A DNA stretch of 64,000 nucleotides. Origin: Phytopseudomonas flavescens (GTDB lineage: Bacteria; Pseudomonadota; Gammaproteobacteria; Pseudomonadales; Pseudomonadaceae). Position 1 is the first letter of the stretch, and each line of letters starts with the position of its first letter. Positions 25,281 through 33,476 of this stretch are shown here, one piece after another. The stretch is from the NCBI RefSeq assembly GCF_900100535.1, contig NZ_FNDG01000016.1, positions 1 to 64,000 on the forward strand, in the 5' to 3' direction. The position numbers and the translations under genes were made by a program. Below the pieces are notes generated by a model. That model ran no database searches, was not told where the DNA came from, and worked only from the letters and a program-made list of their open reading frames with translations.

Positions 25281-26633
25281 TCACAGACGGCCACTGAGCG
25301 GGTACTCCAGCGACAGGCGCAGTTGATCCACATCGCCCTCGGCCTGAGCGGCATTGCCGCGGTGCACGCTGTGGCGCAGCAGCAGGGCCAGGTCCTTGGC
25401 GGCGCCGGCCTGCACCACGTAGCGCAGGTTGAGGTCGCGCTCCCAGTGCTTGCCGCCCTTGCCGTAGCCGAGCCAGGCATAGCTGCCGTTGGCATCGACG
25501 TCGCTGCCGTCGATGCCGCTACCGCGCACGTAGGCGGCGCCGGCGCTCAACCCGGGAACGCCGGCGCCCGCCAGGTCGTAGGTGTAGGCAAGCTGCCAGG
25601 AACGCTCGTTGGGCGCATTGAAGTCCGACAGCTGCACCGCGTTGCCCAGCCAGATCGCCCCACGGGTGACGTAGTCGAACGGCGTGTCACCGTCGACCTG
25701 CTGATAACCTAGGGCCAGCCTGTGGTAGGCCTGGGTGTAGCTGAGCAGCAGGCTGCCGGTGGTGTTGGCCACTTCCCCAGCCAGGGCGCGGCCGGTGTCG
25801 CGACTGCGGTATAGGTTCAGGTCGAGCCCCAGCGCTCGCCGCTCATCCACGGCATGGCTGTAGCTGGCGCCCAGGTAGGCGCTGCGCCAGCTGTCCTGTA
25901 GCTCGCCGCCATAGAGGCTGAAGGACAGCCCCGGAACGCCGCTGTAGGTGCCGCCGACGAAGCTGAATGCGTTGCCGAGGCGCATCGCCGGATTGGCGTA
26001 GTTGATCACCAGGGGGTTGTTGTTACTGCGCGAATTGCGATCGGCCGAACCGGTGAAGTGGCCGCCGCTCAGCACCAGGTCGTCGATCTCGCGGCTGTCG
26101 AGGAACCAGCCGGTATGGGTTTCCGGCAGCAGGCGGCTATCGGACGAGGAAAAGAGCGGTGTCTTCACCCGCTGCTCGCCGTAGCGAAGCCAGGTCGATG
26201 ACAGGCGTGCCTTGACGGCGGCGCCGCCACGAGCGGCATCGCCCTGGTCGTAGCCGTCGCTGTCCACCGGCATGTGGCGCAACTTGCCGGCACGACCGCC
26301 GCCGCCATCGAGTTTCTGCGACAGGTACAGGTGACCATCCAGGCCGAAGCCCAGGGTGCCTTGGGTGAAGCCGGACTTGACCTCGCCCATCAGGCCATAG
26401 CCCCACTCCTCGGCATAGCCATTGCGCTGGTCGCGCGGCTTGTAGGCGTTGCGGGCACCGTTGCTGCGCCCGCCGTGGCGGTAGTCGCGGTTCTCATAGA
26501 CCGTGCGGTTGAGCAGGCTCCAGGTGGAATCCTCGAAGAACCCGTCGCTGGCGGACTGGCTAACCGGCGCCGCCAGCAGCAGCGGGGAAACCCATGCCGT
26601 GGCGGCGAGCAGGGTCGGGTAGAGCTTGGTCAT
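25281..26633 (-). CDS. OprD-family outer-membrane porin
   Basis: The 450-residue protein has a signal peptide (cut near LLLAAPVSQSA) and the OprD pattern: SQSASDGFFEDSTWSLLNRT, FGLDGHLYLSQKLDG, STWLRYGEQRVKTP, NSRSNNNPLVINYANPAMR and a final beta strand LRLSLEYPLSGRL. The family forms 18-strand substrate-specific channels. It is the last gene of the riboswitch-headed operon and its ATG overlaps the MFS stop by one base, so it may serve as the outer-membrane entry or exit for that system. Confidence 0.92.
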   Translation of the reverse strand: MTKLYPTLLAATAWVSPLLLAAPVSQSASDGFFEDSTWSLLNRTVYENRDYRHGGRSNGARNAYKPRDQRNGYAEEWGYGLMGEVKSGFTQGTLGFGLDGHLYLSQKLDGGGGRAGKLRHMPVDSDGYDQGDAARGGAAVKARLSSTWLRYGEQRVKTPLFSSSDSRLLPETHTGWFLDSREIDDLVLSGGHFTGSADRNSRSNNNPLVINYANPAMRLGNAFSFVGGTYSGVPGLSFSLYGGELQDSWRSAYLGASYSHAVDERRALGLDLNLYRSRDTGRALAGEVANTTGSLLLSYTQAYHRLALGYQQVDGDTPFDYVTRGAIWLGNAVQLSDFNAPNERSWQLAYTYDLAGAGVPGLSAGAAYVRGSGIDGSDVDANGSYAWLGYGKGGKHWERDLNLRYVVQAGAAKDLALLLRHSVHRGNAAQAEGDVDQLRLSLEYPLSGRL

Positions 26634-27853
26634 TATCGTTCCTTGTTGAGAGACAGGCGTCCCATGTGCCGGGACAGGCCGAATGCGGCGGCGCAACCCA
26701 GGCCGCCAAGTGCCCACCAGAGCAGCTGCGGCGGCGCTTGATCGGCGCTCAGCAGACGCCCGATCAGTACGTTGCCGAGCAGGGCGGCCAAGCCACCCAC
26801 CCCGGCGAAGAATCCGTAGTAGGCAGCCAGTTGCCCGCGCCTGGCGTAATGAGGCACGTGGGCCGAGAGCAGCGGCAGCACCAGCAGGCTGCCGAGGCTC
26901 AACAGGGCAGCCATCGACAGCACCGCCCATTGCGGGCCGAGCAGACTGGCCAGGGGGTCGGCCAACAGCGTGTAGCTGGCCGCCATCAGCGCCAGACCGA
27001 GGCCCATGCCCTGCCCCTCGCTGAGCCAGCGCTGGCGCAGCGCGCTGATCGGCATCTGCAGCAGCACACCGACCAACGCGGTGATCACGAACACCCGGGT
27101 GATCCAGGCCTGGCCGCCGCCGTGGGCGTGGCTGTAGGCCGGGATGGCCAGATAAAGCGGATGGAACAGCAGCGGATAGGCCGCAGCCAACAGGGCGAAA
27201 CGCAGGAATGGCCACTGCTGCAGCATGTCCAGGCACTGGCGCAACATGGTCACCGGCTCGTCGCCGGAAACCAGCTCCTTGCTCGGCAGGAAGCGCCACT
27301 GCACCAGGGTCATGAGCAGAAACAGCCCGGCCGCCACACTGCCGGATACCGCGAAATCGATGCCGATCAGCAGCAAGCCTGCCAGTGGCCCGAGCAGCAT
27401 GCCGGCGGTGCTGGCCATGTTCTGCAGGGCGAATGCGCGCTTGCGCTGCTGCATGTCCTGGCACTCGTCGGCCAGGTAGGCCTGGGCACAAGGTGTGAAC
27501 AGCGCACCGGCAAAGCCGCTGACGCAGGCGGCCAGCAGTAGAACCGCCAGGCTTTCCGAGAAGCCAAGCACGGCAAACCCCACGCAGCGCACCAGGCAGC
27601 CGATCAGGATGGCGCGTCGATAGCCGATGCGGTCACCCAGCAAGCCCCCGAACAGGAACAGCCCCTGCTGGCTGAACACGCGGATACCGAGCACCAGGCC
27701 CACCGCCCAACCCGCCAGCCCCAGGGTCTCGCTGAGGTGTCCGGCCAGATACGGCACCAGCAGGTAGAAGCCGAAGTTGAATGCCAGGCTGTTGAGCACC
27801 AGCACCCGCGCCGCCGGTGACAGGCTGGCGAAGGTATCCAGCACGCGGCTCAT
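26633..27853 (-). CDS. MFS transporter
   Basis: A 406-residue major facilitator protein with twelve predicted membrane segments and the loop 2-3 signature GGLLGDRIGYRRAILIG. TPCAQAYLADE and NMASTAGMLLGPLAG are further family features. The start MSRVLDTFASLSP was chosen because it follows the pseudoazurin stop by seven bases. Its place in the riboswitch operon suggests export or import of the same ligand, which is not known. Confidence 0.88.
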   Translation of the reverse strand: MSRVLDTFASLSPAARVLVLNSLAFNFGFYLLVPYLAGHLSETLGLAGWAVGLVLGIRVFSQQGLFLFGGLLGDRIGYRRAILIGCLVRCVGFAVLGFSESLAVLLLAACVSGFAGALFTPCAQAYLADECQDMQQRKRAFALQNMASTAGMLLGPLAGLLLIGIDFAVSGSVAAGLFLLMTLVQWRFLPSKELVSGDEPVTMLRQCLDMLQQWPFLRFALLAAAYPLLFHPLYLAIPAYSHAHGGGQAWITRVFVITALVGVLLQMPISALRQRWLSEGQGMGLGLALMAASYTLLADPLASLLGPQWAVLSMAALLSLGSLLVLPLLSAHVPHYARRGQLAAYYGFFAGVGGLAALLGNVLIGRLLSADQAPPQLLWWALGGLGCAAAFGLSRHMGRLSLNKER

Positions 27854-27860
27854 GGCTGAC

Positions 27861-28295
27861 TCATTTGCTCGCGCGCTGGACGATCTGTTCCAGGCGCTGC
27901 CTGGCCCGCGCCGGCAGTTGTGCGGGAATCTGCGCCTGGCTGACCGGCTGATCGCCAACCTGGATGAGCATCACCATGCCCATTGCCAGGTGCGGAATGC
28001 ACTGGATGCCATAGAGCCCTGCCTCACTGAAGGTCACCTCGACCTCTTCGTTGATCTTGCCCTTGAACGGCTCGGCGCCCTCCGGCAGGAGGCCGGGGAT
28101 ACTGGCCGCGTTGTGGGTCGGGTGAGTGGCGATGAACGTCACCCTGTCACCTGGGGCGATGGCGAGAAAATCCGGTTCATAGACCATCGAACCGGACGCC
28201 CCACGGTTGAGCATCTTCACTTCGTGGGTTTCGGCCAATGCCGGAGCTGTGAACAAAAGCGTAGCGAGCAAAGCGAAGAGCGGCGAAAAACGCAT
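27861..28295 (-). CDS. Pseudoazurin (periplasmic blue copper protein)
   Basis: The 144-residue precursor has a 21-residue signal peptide ending APALA. The copper ligands are His61, Cys99, His102 and Met107; in mature numbering these are 40, 78, 81 and 86, exactly those of known pseudoazurins. MLNRGASGSMVYEPDFLAIAPGD and YGIQCIPHLAMGMVM are family signatures. It normally carries electrons in the periplasm, often to nitrite reductases, but no denitrification genes are nearby; here it is embedded in a B12-riboswitch operon, 15 bases after the ABC ATPase gene. Confidence 0.92.
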   Translation of the reverse strand: MRFSPLFALLATLLFTAPALAETHEVKMLNRGASGSMVYEPDFLAIAPGDRVTFIATHPTHNAASIPGLLPEGAEPFKGKINEEVEVTFSEAGLYGIQCIPHLAMGMVMLIQVGDQPVSQAQIPAQLPARARQRLEQIVQRASK

Positions 28296-28310
28296 GACAA
28301 AAGACTCGTC

Positions 28311-29078
28311 TCAGATGGGTTGAAAGCGCAGCACCCGGGCACCGTCTTCAGGGTCGACCAGGTAGCGGGCGCGTACGCCGAAGGTGCCGCGCAAACGCTC
28401 GGTGGTCAGCACCTCGGCCGGTGCCCCCAGCGCCACCAGTCGACCACGCTCCATCACCCCGAGGCGGTCGCACTCAAGGGCCTGGTTGAGGTCATGCAAG
28501 GCGATCAGCGTGGTCACCGGCAGCGTGCGCACCAGATTGAGGATCGACAGCTGGTGCTGGATATCCAGATGATTGGTGGGTTCGTCGAGCAACAGGATCT
28601 GCGGTTTCTGCGCCAGTGCCCGGGCGATGTGCACGCGCTGGCGTTCACCGCCCGACAGGGTGCTCCAGGCCCGCTCCGGCATTTGCGCCATGTCCACATC
28701 GGCCAGTGCCTGAGCGACGATCCGTTCGTCCTCCGCCGACCAGGGCTGCAGGGCCGACAGCCAGGGCGTACGCCCCAGCTCGACGGCATCGCGCACCGTC
28801 ACTGCATCACCGGTGTCGGCCTGCTGCTCGACGAACGCCAACTGGCGGGCGACATCGCGGCGACTCAGGCCACCCAGCGGCTTGCCCTGCAGGTGCACGC
28901 GACCACTGCCCGGCGCGCGGATACCGGACAGCAGCTTGAGCAAGGTCGATTTGCCCGAACCATTGGGACCGATCAGGCCGAGCGTCTCGCCCTGGCGCAG
29001 TCGCAGGTCGACGCCGGCGACGATCGCCCTTCCCCTCACCGACCAACCCAGGTCGCTGCACTGCAGCACCGTACTCAC
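28311..29078 (-). CDS. ABC transporter ATPase, BtuD/FecE-type
   Basis: The 255-residue ATPase has Walker A IGPNGSGKSTLL, the Q loop in FVEQQADTG, signature LSGGERQRVHIARALA, Walker B ILLLDEPTNHLD and the switch His (ALHDLNQAL). It powers the import complex with the upstream permease and binding protein. The GTG start overlaps the permease stop by four bases and gives MSTVLQCSDLGWS. The family takes up siderophores, haem or cobalamin. Confidence 0.93.
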   Translation of the reverse strand: MSTVLQCSDLGWSVRGRAIVAGVDLRLRQGETLGLIGPNGSGKSTLLKLLSGIRAPGSGRVHLQGKPLGGLSRRDVARQLAFVEQQADTGDAVTVRDAVELGRTPWLSALQPWSAEDERIVAQALADVDMAQMPERAWSTLSGGERQRVHIARALAQKPQILLLDEPTNHLDIQHQLSILNLVRTLPVTTLIALHDLNQALECDRLGVMERGRLVALGAPAEVLTTERLRGTFGVRARYLVDPEDGARVLRFQPI

Positions 29079-30109
29079 CGCGCCCGCCTCCCACGTACCA
29101 GAATCACCGCGAAGGCCGGCGCGCCGATCAAGGCGGTGACCACACCGATGGGCAGTACCTGCCCCTTGATCACCGTACGCGACAGCACGTCGGCGGCGAT
29201 CAGGAACACCGCGCCAGTCAGGGCCGCGACCGGCACCAGCCGGCCATGCCGCACACCGACCAGCAGCCGTGCAGCGTGAGGAATCACCAGACCGACGAAA
29301 CCGATGGAGCCGACGATCGACACCATCACCGCCGTGACCAGCGCCGCGCAGGCGATCAGCGTTGCCTGTACCCGGCGTACCGGCACGCCCAGCGACGCAG
29401 CCGATTCGGCACCGAAGGTGAAGGCATCCAGGGCGCGCGTATGCCAGGCCACCAGCAGCACCCCGGCCAGCGCCACGGGTATGGCCAGGGCGACATCCTG
29501 CCAGTTGACACCACTGAGGTTGCCGAGCAGCCAGAACATGATGCCCCGGGCCTGCTCGGCGCTGGCCGACTTGGTGATCAGGAACGAGGTCAGCGCGTTG
29601 AACAGTTGGGAGCCGGCGATACCGGCAAGAATGATCTGCCCGGTGCCATTCAGCACGCCGCCACCGGCGGCCCGCGCCAGCAGCGCGACCAGGCTGAAGG
29701 CGGCGATCGCGCCGATGAAGGCACCCATGGACAGCGACAGCATTCCCGCGCCCAGACCCAACAGCGCCACCGACACCGCACCGGTGGAGGCTCCGGCGGA
29801 AATCCCCAGCAGATAGGGATCGGCCAGCGGATTGCGCAGCAGCGCCTGCAGCACCACCCCGGAAACCGCCAACCCGGCACCGCAGCAGGCGGCCACCAGG
29901 GCGCGGGTCAGACGATAGTTCCAAACGATGCCCTGATCGATCGGGTCGAGCATGAAGCCCGCCCCGAACAGCTTGTTGGCCAGCACCTGAAAGACCACCG
30001 ACAGCGGAATACGGGTCTCACCCAGCGCCACACCGACGACCACCGCCGCGGCCAGCAACAGCAGGCAGGCGATGGTCAGCAGGAACAGGCGGGAGCCGCG
30101 GGCAATCAT
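29075..30109 (-). CDS. ABC transporter permease, FecCD/BtuC family
   Basis: A 344-residue inner-membrane permease with about ten membrane spans. Signatures are RLTRALVAACCGAGLAVSGV, LLRNPLADPYLLGISAGAS and IGFVGLVIPHAARLLVG. The ATG overlaps the binding-protein stop by four bases. It forms the translocation channel for a chelated metal or corrinoid. Confidence 0.93.
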   Translation of the reverse strand: MIARGSRLFLLTIACLLLLAAAVVVGVALGETRIPLSVVFQVLANKLFGAGFMLDPIDQGIVWNYRLTRALVAACCGAGLAVSGVVLQALLRNPLADPYLLGISAGASTGAVSVALLGLGAGMLSLSMGAFIGAIAAFSLVALLARAAGGGVLNGTGQIILAGIAGSQLFNALTSFLITKSASAEQARGIMFWLLGNLSGVNWQDVALAIPVALAGVLLVAWHTRALDAFTFGAESAASLGVPVRRVQATLIACAALVTAVMVSIVGSIGFVGLVIPHAARLLVGVRHGRLVPVAALTGAVFLIAADVLSRTVIKGQVLPIGVVTALIGAPAFAVILVRGRRAR

Positions 30110-31122
30110 TTCTGCAGATCGAACCCGTCAACGGCCTTGGCCAGGGTCTCGATGCCGGTGATCATGCGCAGTGAAGCCTGCATGCCGTCGGCATCGAGAA
30201 TCACGATGCGGCCGTTCTTCACGGCATCCATGTGCTTGGCGACCGGATCATTACGCAGGAACTCGAGTTTCTTCTCCACGTCGTCAGCCGGGAAACGGCG
30301 GCGATCCATGCGCGCGAGCACCAGCACGGTCGGGTTGGCCTTGGCCAGGGTTTCCCAGCCGACGGTCGGCCACTCTTCGCTGGACTCGACCACGTTTTGC
30401 AGCCCCAGCGATTTCATCATGGTGTCGGCAACGCCTTTCTGACCGGCCATGTAGGGATCGAGATCCAGGTCGGCGCTGGAGAACCAGAACGCGGCGGAGA
30501 TCTGCTTCGCCTGACGCTGCTCGGCGTTTGCAACCGCCTTTCCGAGCCGCTCCTGCAGGCTGCTGACCAGCTTGTCGCCCTCAGCCTGCACGTCGAAGAT
30601 TTGCGCCAATTGCTGAATGCTCTTGTACAGGCTGTCGATCTGGAAAGGCTGCAGACGAGTACCGTCGGCACCCACCAGATTGTCCTTGCCCTCGCAGTCG
30701 GACGGCATGATGTAGGTCGGAATCTTCAGCGCGTGAAACTGCTCACGGGTGCCGACCACGCCCTGCTTGCCCACCATCCACTCGAACTGCACGGCCACCA
30801 GCCCGGGGCGCTTGTTGATCACCGACTCGAAGCTCGGGTCGTTATCGGCCAGCCGCTCGACCTTGGCGTTCTGTGCCTCGAACTCGGGCAGCACGTTGCT
30901 GAACCACAGCGAGGTGCCCGCCAGACGGTCGCCAAGCCCGAGGGAATAGAGGATTTCGGTGCCGGCCTGACCGATGGTGACGGCGCTCTTCGGCGCGGCG
31001 GCGAAGCTCAGCTCATGGCCGCAGTTCTCGAGGGTCAGGGGGTATTGAGTCGGGGTGGCGGCCAGCGCCATCGAAGACAGGCCAAGGGTGGCGGCCAGAA
31101 CGGCGAAACGAGACACGGTCAT
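30106..31122 (-). CDS. ABC transporter periplasmic binding protein (corrinoid/metal-chelate type)
   Basis: The 338-residue protein has a signal peptide (MTVSRFAVLAATLGLSSMALA) and a class III binding fold: FAAAPKSAVTIGQAGTEILYSLGLGDRLAGTS, then RPGLVAVQFEWMVG and a C-terminal lobe with VESSEEWPTVGWETLAKANPTVLVLARM. It is the first gene downstream of the cobalamin riboswitch, so the ligand may be a corrinoid, a cobalt complex or another metal chelate. The exact ligand is unknown. Confidence 0.85.
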   Translation of the reverse strand: MTVSRFAVLAATLGLSSMALAATPTQYPLTLENCGHELSFAAAPKSAVTIGQAGTEILYSLGLGDRLAGTSLWFSNVLPEFEAQNAKVERLADNDPSFESVINKRPGLVAVQFEWMVGKQGVVGTREQFHALKIPTYIMPSDCEGKDNLVGADGTRLQPFQIDSLYKSIQQLAQIFDVQAEGDKLVSSLQERLGKAVANAEQRQAKQISAAFWFSSADLDLDPYMAGQKGVADTMMKSLGLQNVVESSEEWPTVGWETLAKANPTVLVLARMDRRRFPADDVEKKLEFLRNDPVAKHMDAVKNGRIVILDADGMQASLRMITGIETLAKAVDGFDLQK

Positions 31123-31310
31123 GCGGGTGATCTCCCAATCAACGGATACGCATAAATGGCAGTGCGCAGGCTGGAGAACACATCACGCCAAGCGGCCATG
31201 GCCGCGCCTGTCCCTGAGGCAGGTGATTACGGATGCACCTCCCGGACACCCCGCCGGCTGGTTCGATTGCAGTGCCCGACACGGCTGCATCGCAGCGGAT
31301 CGGACCTTGC
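31123..31310 (-). promoter_or_regulatory. Leader between riboswitch and first gene (expression platform region)
   Basis: About 190 bases lie between the riboswitch core and the first ATG on the minus strand. It contains a perfect inverted repeat GCGGCCATGGCCGC (31192-31205) and other short stems, but no hairpin followed by a clear T run. Whether the switch controls termination or translation cannot be decided by eye. A GGGAG ribosome-binding site precedes the ATG. Confidence 0.4.
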
Positions 31311-31485
31311 GCCGGCAGGTCTCCTGACTGGTACGTCGTGGCAACGCTGCGGCCTTCCCGGGTTCGAACCCAGTGACACGAATGCAGCGGTGCTCGGTAC
31401 CTACAGTTGCGGGGGCAGTTCCGTTTGGCCACCAGAGATGGCGACGGATTCCCTATTAATTCCTTGCGGAAACCGGCGGGCGGCA
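31311..31485 (-). ncRNA. Cobalamin (B12) riboswitch
   Basis: On the minus strand the conserved elements appear in order: GGTTTCCGC, AATAGGGAATCC, GGTGG with AAACGGAACTGCCCCCGCAA and CTGTAGG (the B12 box region), CACTGGG, CCGGGAAGGC, and finally CCAGTCAGGAGACCTGCCGG. These match the cobalamin riboswitch core closely. It heads the six-gene ABC/pseudoazurin/MFS/OprD operon and should lower its expression when adenosylcobalamin is plentiful. Confidence 0.95.
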
Positions 31486-31508
31486 TCTTAAACGATTAAC
31501 TCACTCTC

Positions 31509-31527
31509 CTGCAGCGCTTCGCTGCAG
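31509..31527. repeat. Perfect hairpin between riboswitch and Zur-like box
   Basis: The inverted repeat CTGCAGCG-CTT-CGCTGCAG has eight-pair arms. No T run follows on the minus strand; TTT follows on the plus strand. It may be part of a transcript leader or a protein site. Confidence 0.4.
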
Positions 31528-31594
31528 TTTCTGCACCACGGTCGCGCGCAACGGAACCGAGCCCAGTGCCTGCACAGCGAAGGTCGGCGGGCAT

Positions 31595-31615
31595 TATTGT
31601 TACAACATAACAATA
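31595..31615. promoter_or_regulatory. Zur-like box 1
   Basis: The dyad TATTGTTA-CAACA-TAACAATA has perfect eight-base arms and contains GTTA-N5-TAAC, the core spacing of gammaproteobacterial Zur boxes (GTTATANTATAAC). It lies 110 bases upstream of the riboswitch on its promoter side and 161 bases before rpmE2, so it could control either divergent unit. Confidence 0.65.
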
Positions 31616-31744
31616 TGGCAAGGCCAATTCCGCCCTTTTTCCATGATTGCCTGAACCGCCTCATCGGGCCGAGCAAAGTATTCCCCCGAGAAATCCACGG
31701 ATGGACTTGAAATGAGAAGAAAAATCAACAACACTGATAAAAGG

Positions 31745-31757
31745 TTACTTTATAACG
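31745..31757. promoter_or_regulatory. Zur-like box 2 upstream of rpmE2
   Basis: GTTACTTTATAAC fits the GTTA-N5-TAAC Zur core with one arm mismatch. It ends 18 bases before the rpmE2 ATG, where Zur repression of the zinc-free ribosomal protein genes is expected. Confidence 0.7.
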
Positions 31758-31775
31758 TAATAATCTGGAGCGCCC

Positions 31776-32036
31776 ATGAAACCTGGTATCCACCCTGACT
31801 ACCGCCCCGTGCTGTTTCACGACGTCTCGGCCGACGCCTACTGGCTGATCGGCTCCACGGTCGACACCGACAAGACCCGCACCCACAGCGACGGCAATAC
31901 CTATCCCTACGTCACCCTGGATGTCTCCAGCGCCTCGCACCCCATCTATACCGGCCAGCAGCGCCAGGTTGCCAGCGAAGGCCGGGTCGCTGGGTTCAAA
32001 AAACGCTTCGCCGGATTCGCAGGAGCCAAGGCATGA
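31776..32036 (+). CDS. rpmE2: Zinc-independent ribosomal protein L31 type B
   Basis: The 86-residue L31B paralogue (MKPGIHPDYRPVLFHDVSAD) has no cysteine at all, so it is the form that replaces zinc-binding L31 in zinc shortage and frees zinc. In many bacteria such genes are repressed by Zur with zinc, and a Zur-like box lies directly upstream. The stop overlaps the rpmJ2 start by four bases. Confidence 0.95.
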   Translation: MKPGIHPDYRPVLFHDVSADAYWLIGSTVDTDKTRTHSDGNTYPYVTLDVSSASHPIYTGQQRQVASEGRVAGFKKRFAGFAGAKA

Positions 32037-32188
32037 AAGTCCTCGCCTCGCTGAAACAGGCCAAACTGCGCCACCGCGATTGCCAGATCGTCAAACGCCG
32101 CGGCCGCATCTACGTAATCTGCAAGACCGAGCCGCGCTTCAAATGCGTACAGGGTCGCCCCAAACCGCAGCGCAAGAACAAGGGATGA
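32033..32188 (+). CDS. rpmJ2: Alternative ribosomal protein L36 (type B)
   Basis: A 51-residue L36B (MKVLASLKQAKLRHRDCQIV, then RRGRIYVICKTEPRFKCVQG) translated from an ATG overlapping the L31B stop (ATGA). The first Cys and the His of the standard L36 zinc ribbon are replaced, so it should not need zinc in the usual way. The pair rpmE2-rpmJ2 forms a zinc-starvation operon. Confidence 0.93.
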   Translation: MKVLASLKQAKLRHRDCQIVKRRGRIYVICKTEPRFKCVQGRPKPQRKNKG

Positions 32189-32217
32189 TGCCCTGTCACT
32201 ACATGAGCTGAACCGGA

Positions 32218-32499
32218 TCAGTTCAGCTCGCGCAAATAACGCCACGGATAGATGCCACGGTCGTGGCCATCATCGAACACCAGTTGCACGCCGTAGCCCT
32301 GAGCATGGATGGCAGCGATGCGTATGCCGTCCGGCACGACGTCGATGCACTGCGCAAGGCGGGCCGCCCGGCATTTCGAACATGGGCAGCAAGCTCGCAG
32401 ACGAGCGTGACTGACGACCTGCAATTGGCCATCACTCCACTCCATGGTCAGGGTCGATCGTGCGCTGCTGTTGCGTAGCGCCACGGGGGCTTGATTCAT
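32218..32499 (-). CDS. DUF971 domain protein
   Basis: The 93-residue protein carries the DUF971 fold found at the N terminus of gamma-butyrobetaine hydroxylases: LTMEWSDGQLQVVSHARLRACCPCSKCRAA and IHAQGYGVQLVFDDGHDRGIYPW. Stand-alone forms have been linked to Fe-S cluster biology. The CCPCSKC cysteines could bind metal. Its ATG overlaps the HEAT-repeat gene stop (TGATG), making it the last gene of the ABC operon; a GTG one codon earlier is also possible. Confidence 0.85.
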   Translation of the reverse strand: MNQAPVALRNSSARSTLTMEWSDGQLQVVSHARLRACCPCSKCRAARLAQCIDVVPDGIRIAAIHAQGYGVQLVFDDGHDRGIYPWRYLRELN

Positions 32500-33476
32500 C
32501 ACCCGACCGCGCGCAGCTGACCGATAGCGATACGTACTGCCTTGCGCACTTCCGGGTCGGCATCCTGCTCGACAGCCAGCAATGCGGGCAGTGCCTGAGC
32601 GTCGCCCAGTTCGCCAAGCGCCAGCGCGGACTCCTTGCGCAGGTTGCTGATGGCGTGCCCAAGCAGTTCCACCAGCGCCTCACGGGCCGCCGCGAATCGC
32701 AGGCGGCCGAGCGAGCGCACCGCACGCAGCCGCACCTGCCAGTAGCTGTCGCTCAGCGCCTCGAGCAGCGCAGGGCCGGCGCCCGCCTGGCCAACCTTGC
32801 CGAGGGTGGTGGCTGCCTCCTCGCGCACCTGCCATTCGCGATCCTTGAGCGCCGTCTGCAGGGCCGGCAGCACGCTGTCGTCGCTGGCCAGCCCCAGCGC
32901 ACCGGTGGCGGCACGGCGTACTTCGGTATCGGCATCATCGCTGGCCAGGCGCGCCAGTTGCGGCAGTGCATCGGCCTGTTTCAACCAGCCAAGGATGCCG
33001 ACCGCTTCGCGGCGCACGAAGGCATCGCTGTCCTGTAGTGCGGCGATGGCAGTGGGTACGCTGTCGATCAGCCGCAACTCACGTAGAGCCCGCAAGGCAC
33101 TGGCCCGCACGAACGGGTCGGCATGCCTGGCCCAGGGCAGCACCACGCGACCGGCATCGGCGGTTTTCAATTCGCTGAGGCTCTGAGCGGCGGCGCCGCG
33201 CACGCGTGCGTCGGCATCGGTCAGCGCAGCGCACAGGGCATTTACCACCTCGAGCTCCTCCCAGGCTTCCAGCAGGCGAGCAGCCTCGGCGCGGACATCG
33301 GCGGATGCGTCCCGGGTCAGGGCATGGGTCAGCCAGGGCAAGGCTTCCGGCTCTTCCAGGTCGGCCAGTGCGATCAGGGCGATGCGGCGCACGCCGGCGT
33401 CCTCATCGTGCAGACGTGGCAGCAGATCGAGAATGTCGGGGTTATCGGTGCTCACATAGGTGCTCAGGCCGGTCAT
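32499..33476 (-). CDS. HEAT-repeat protein (PBS-lyase type)
   Basis: The 325-residue protein is almost entirely made of about ten HEAT repeats of near 30 residues, such as DEDAGVRRIALIALADLEEP and DSDAFVRREAVGILGWLKQ. It is an alpha-solenoid scaffold with no catalytic motif. It overlaps the ABC ATPase stop by four bases, so it is part of the transporter operon, and may bind partner enzymes such as the flavoprotein or ferredoxin encoded upstream. Confidence 0.88.
   Translation of the reverse strand: MTGLSTYVSTDNPDILDLLPRLHDEDAGVRRIALIALADLEEPEALPWLTHALTRDASADVRAEAARLLEAWEELEVVNALCAALTDADARVRGAAAQSLSELKTADAGRVVLPWARHADPFVRASALRALRELRLIDSVPTAIAALQDSDAFVRREAVGILGWLKQADALPQLARLASDDADTEVRRAATGALGLASDDSVLPALQTALKDREWQVREEAATTLGKVGQAGAGPALLEALSDSYWQVRLRAVRSLGRLRFAAAREALVELLGHAISNLRKESALALGELGDAQALPALLAVEQDADPEVRKAVRIAIGQLRAVG

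Noticed and set aside
27777..29279. 500-codon plus-strand frame opposite MFS, pseudoazurin and ABC ATPase genes
   Set aside because: It crosses three well-supported genes and shows no family motif.
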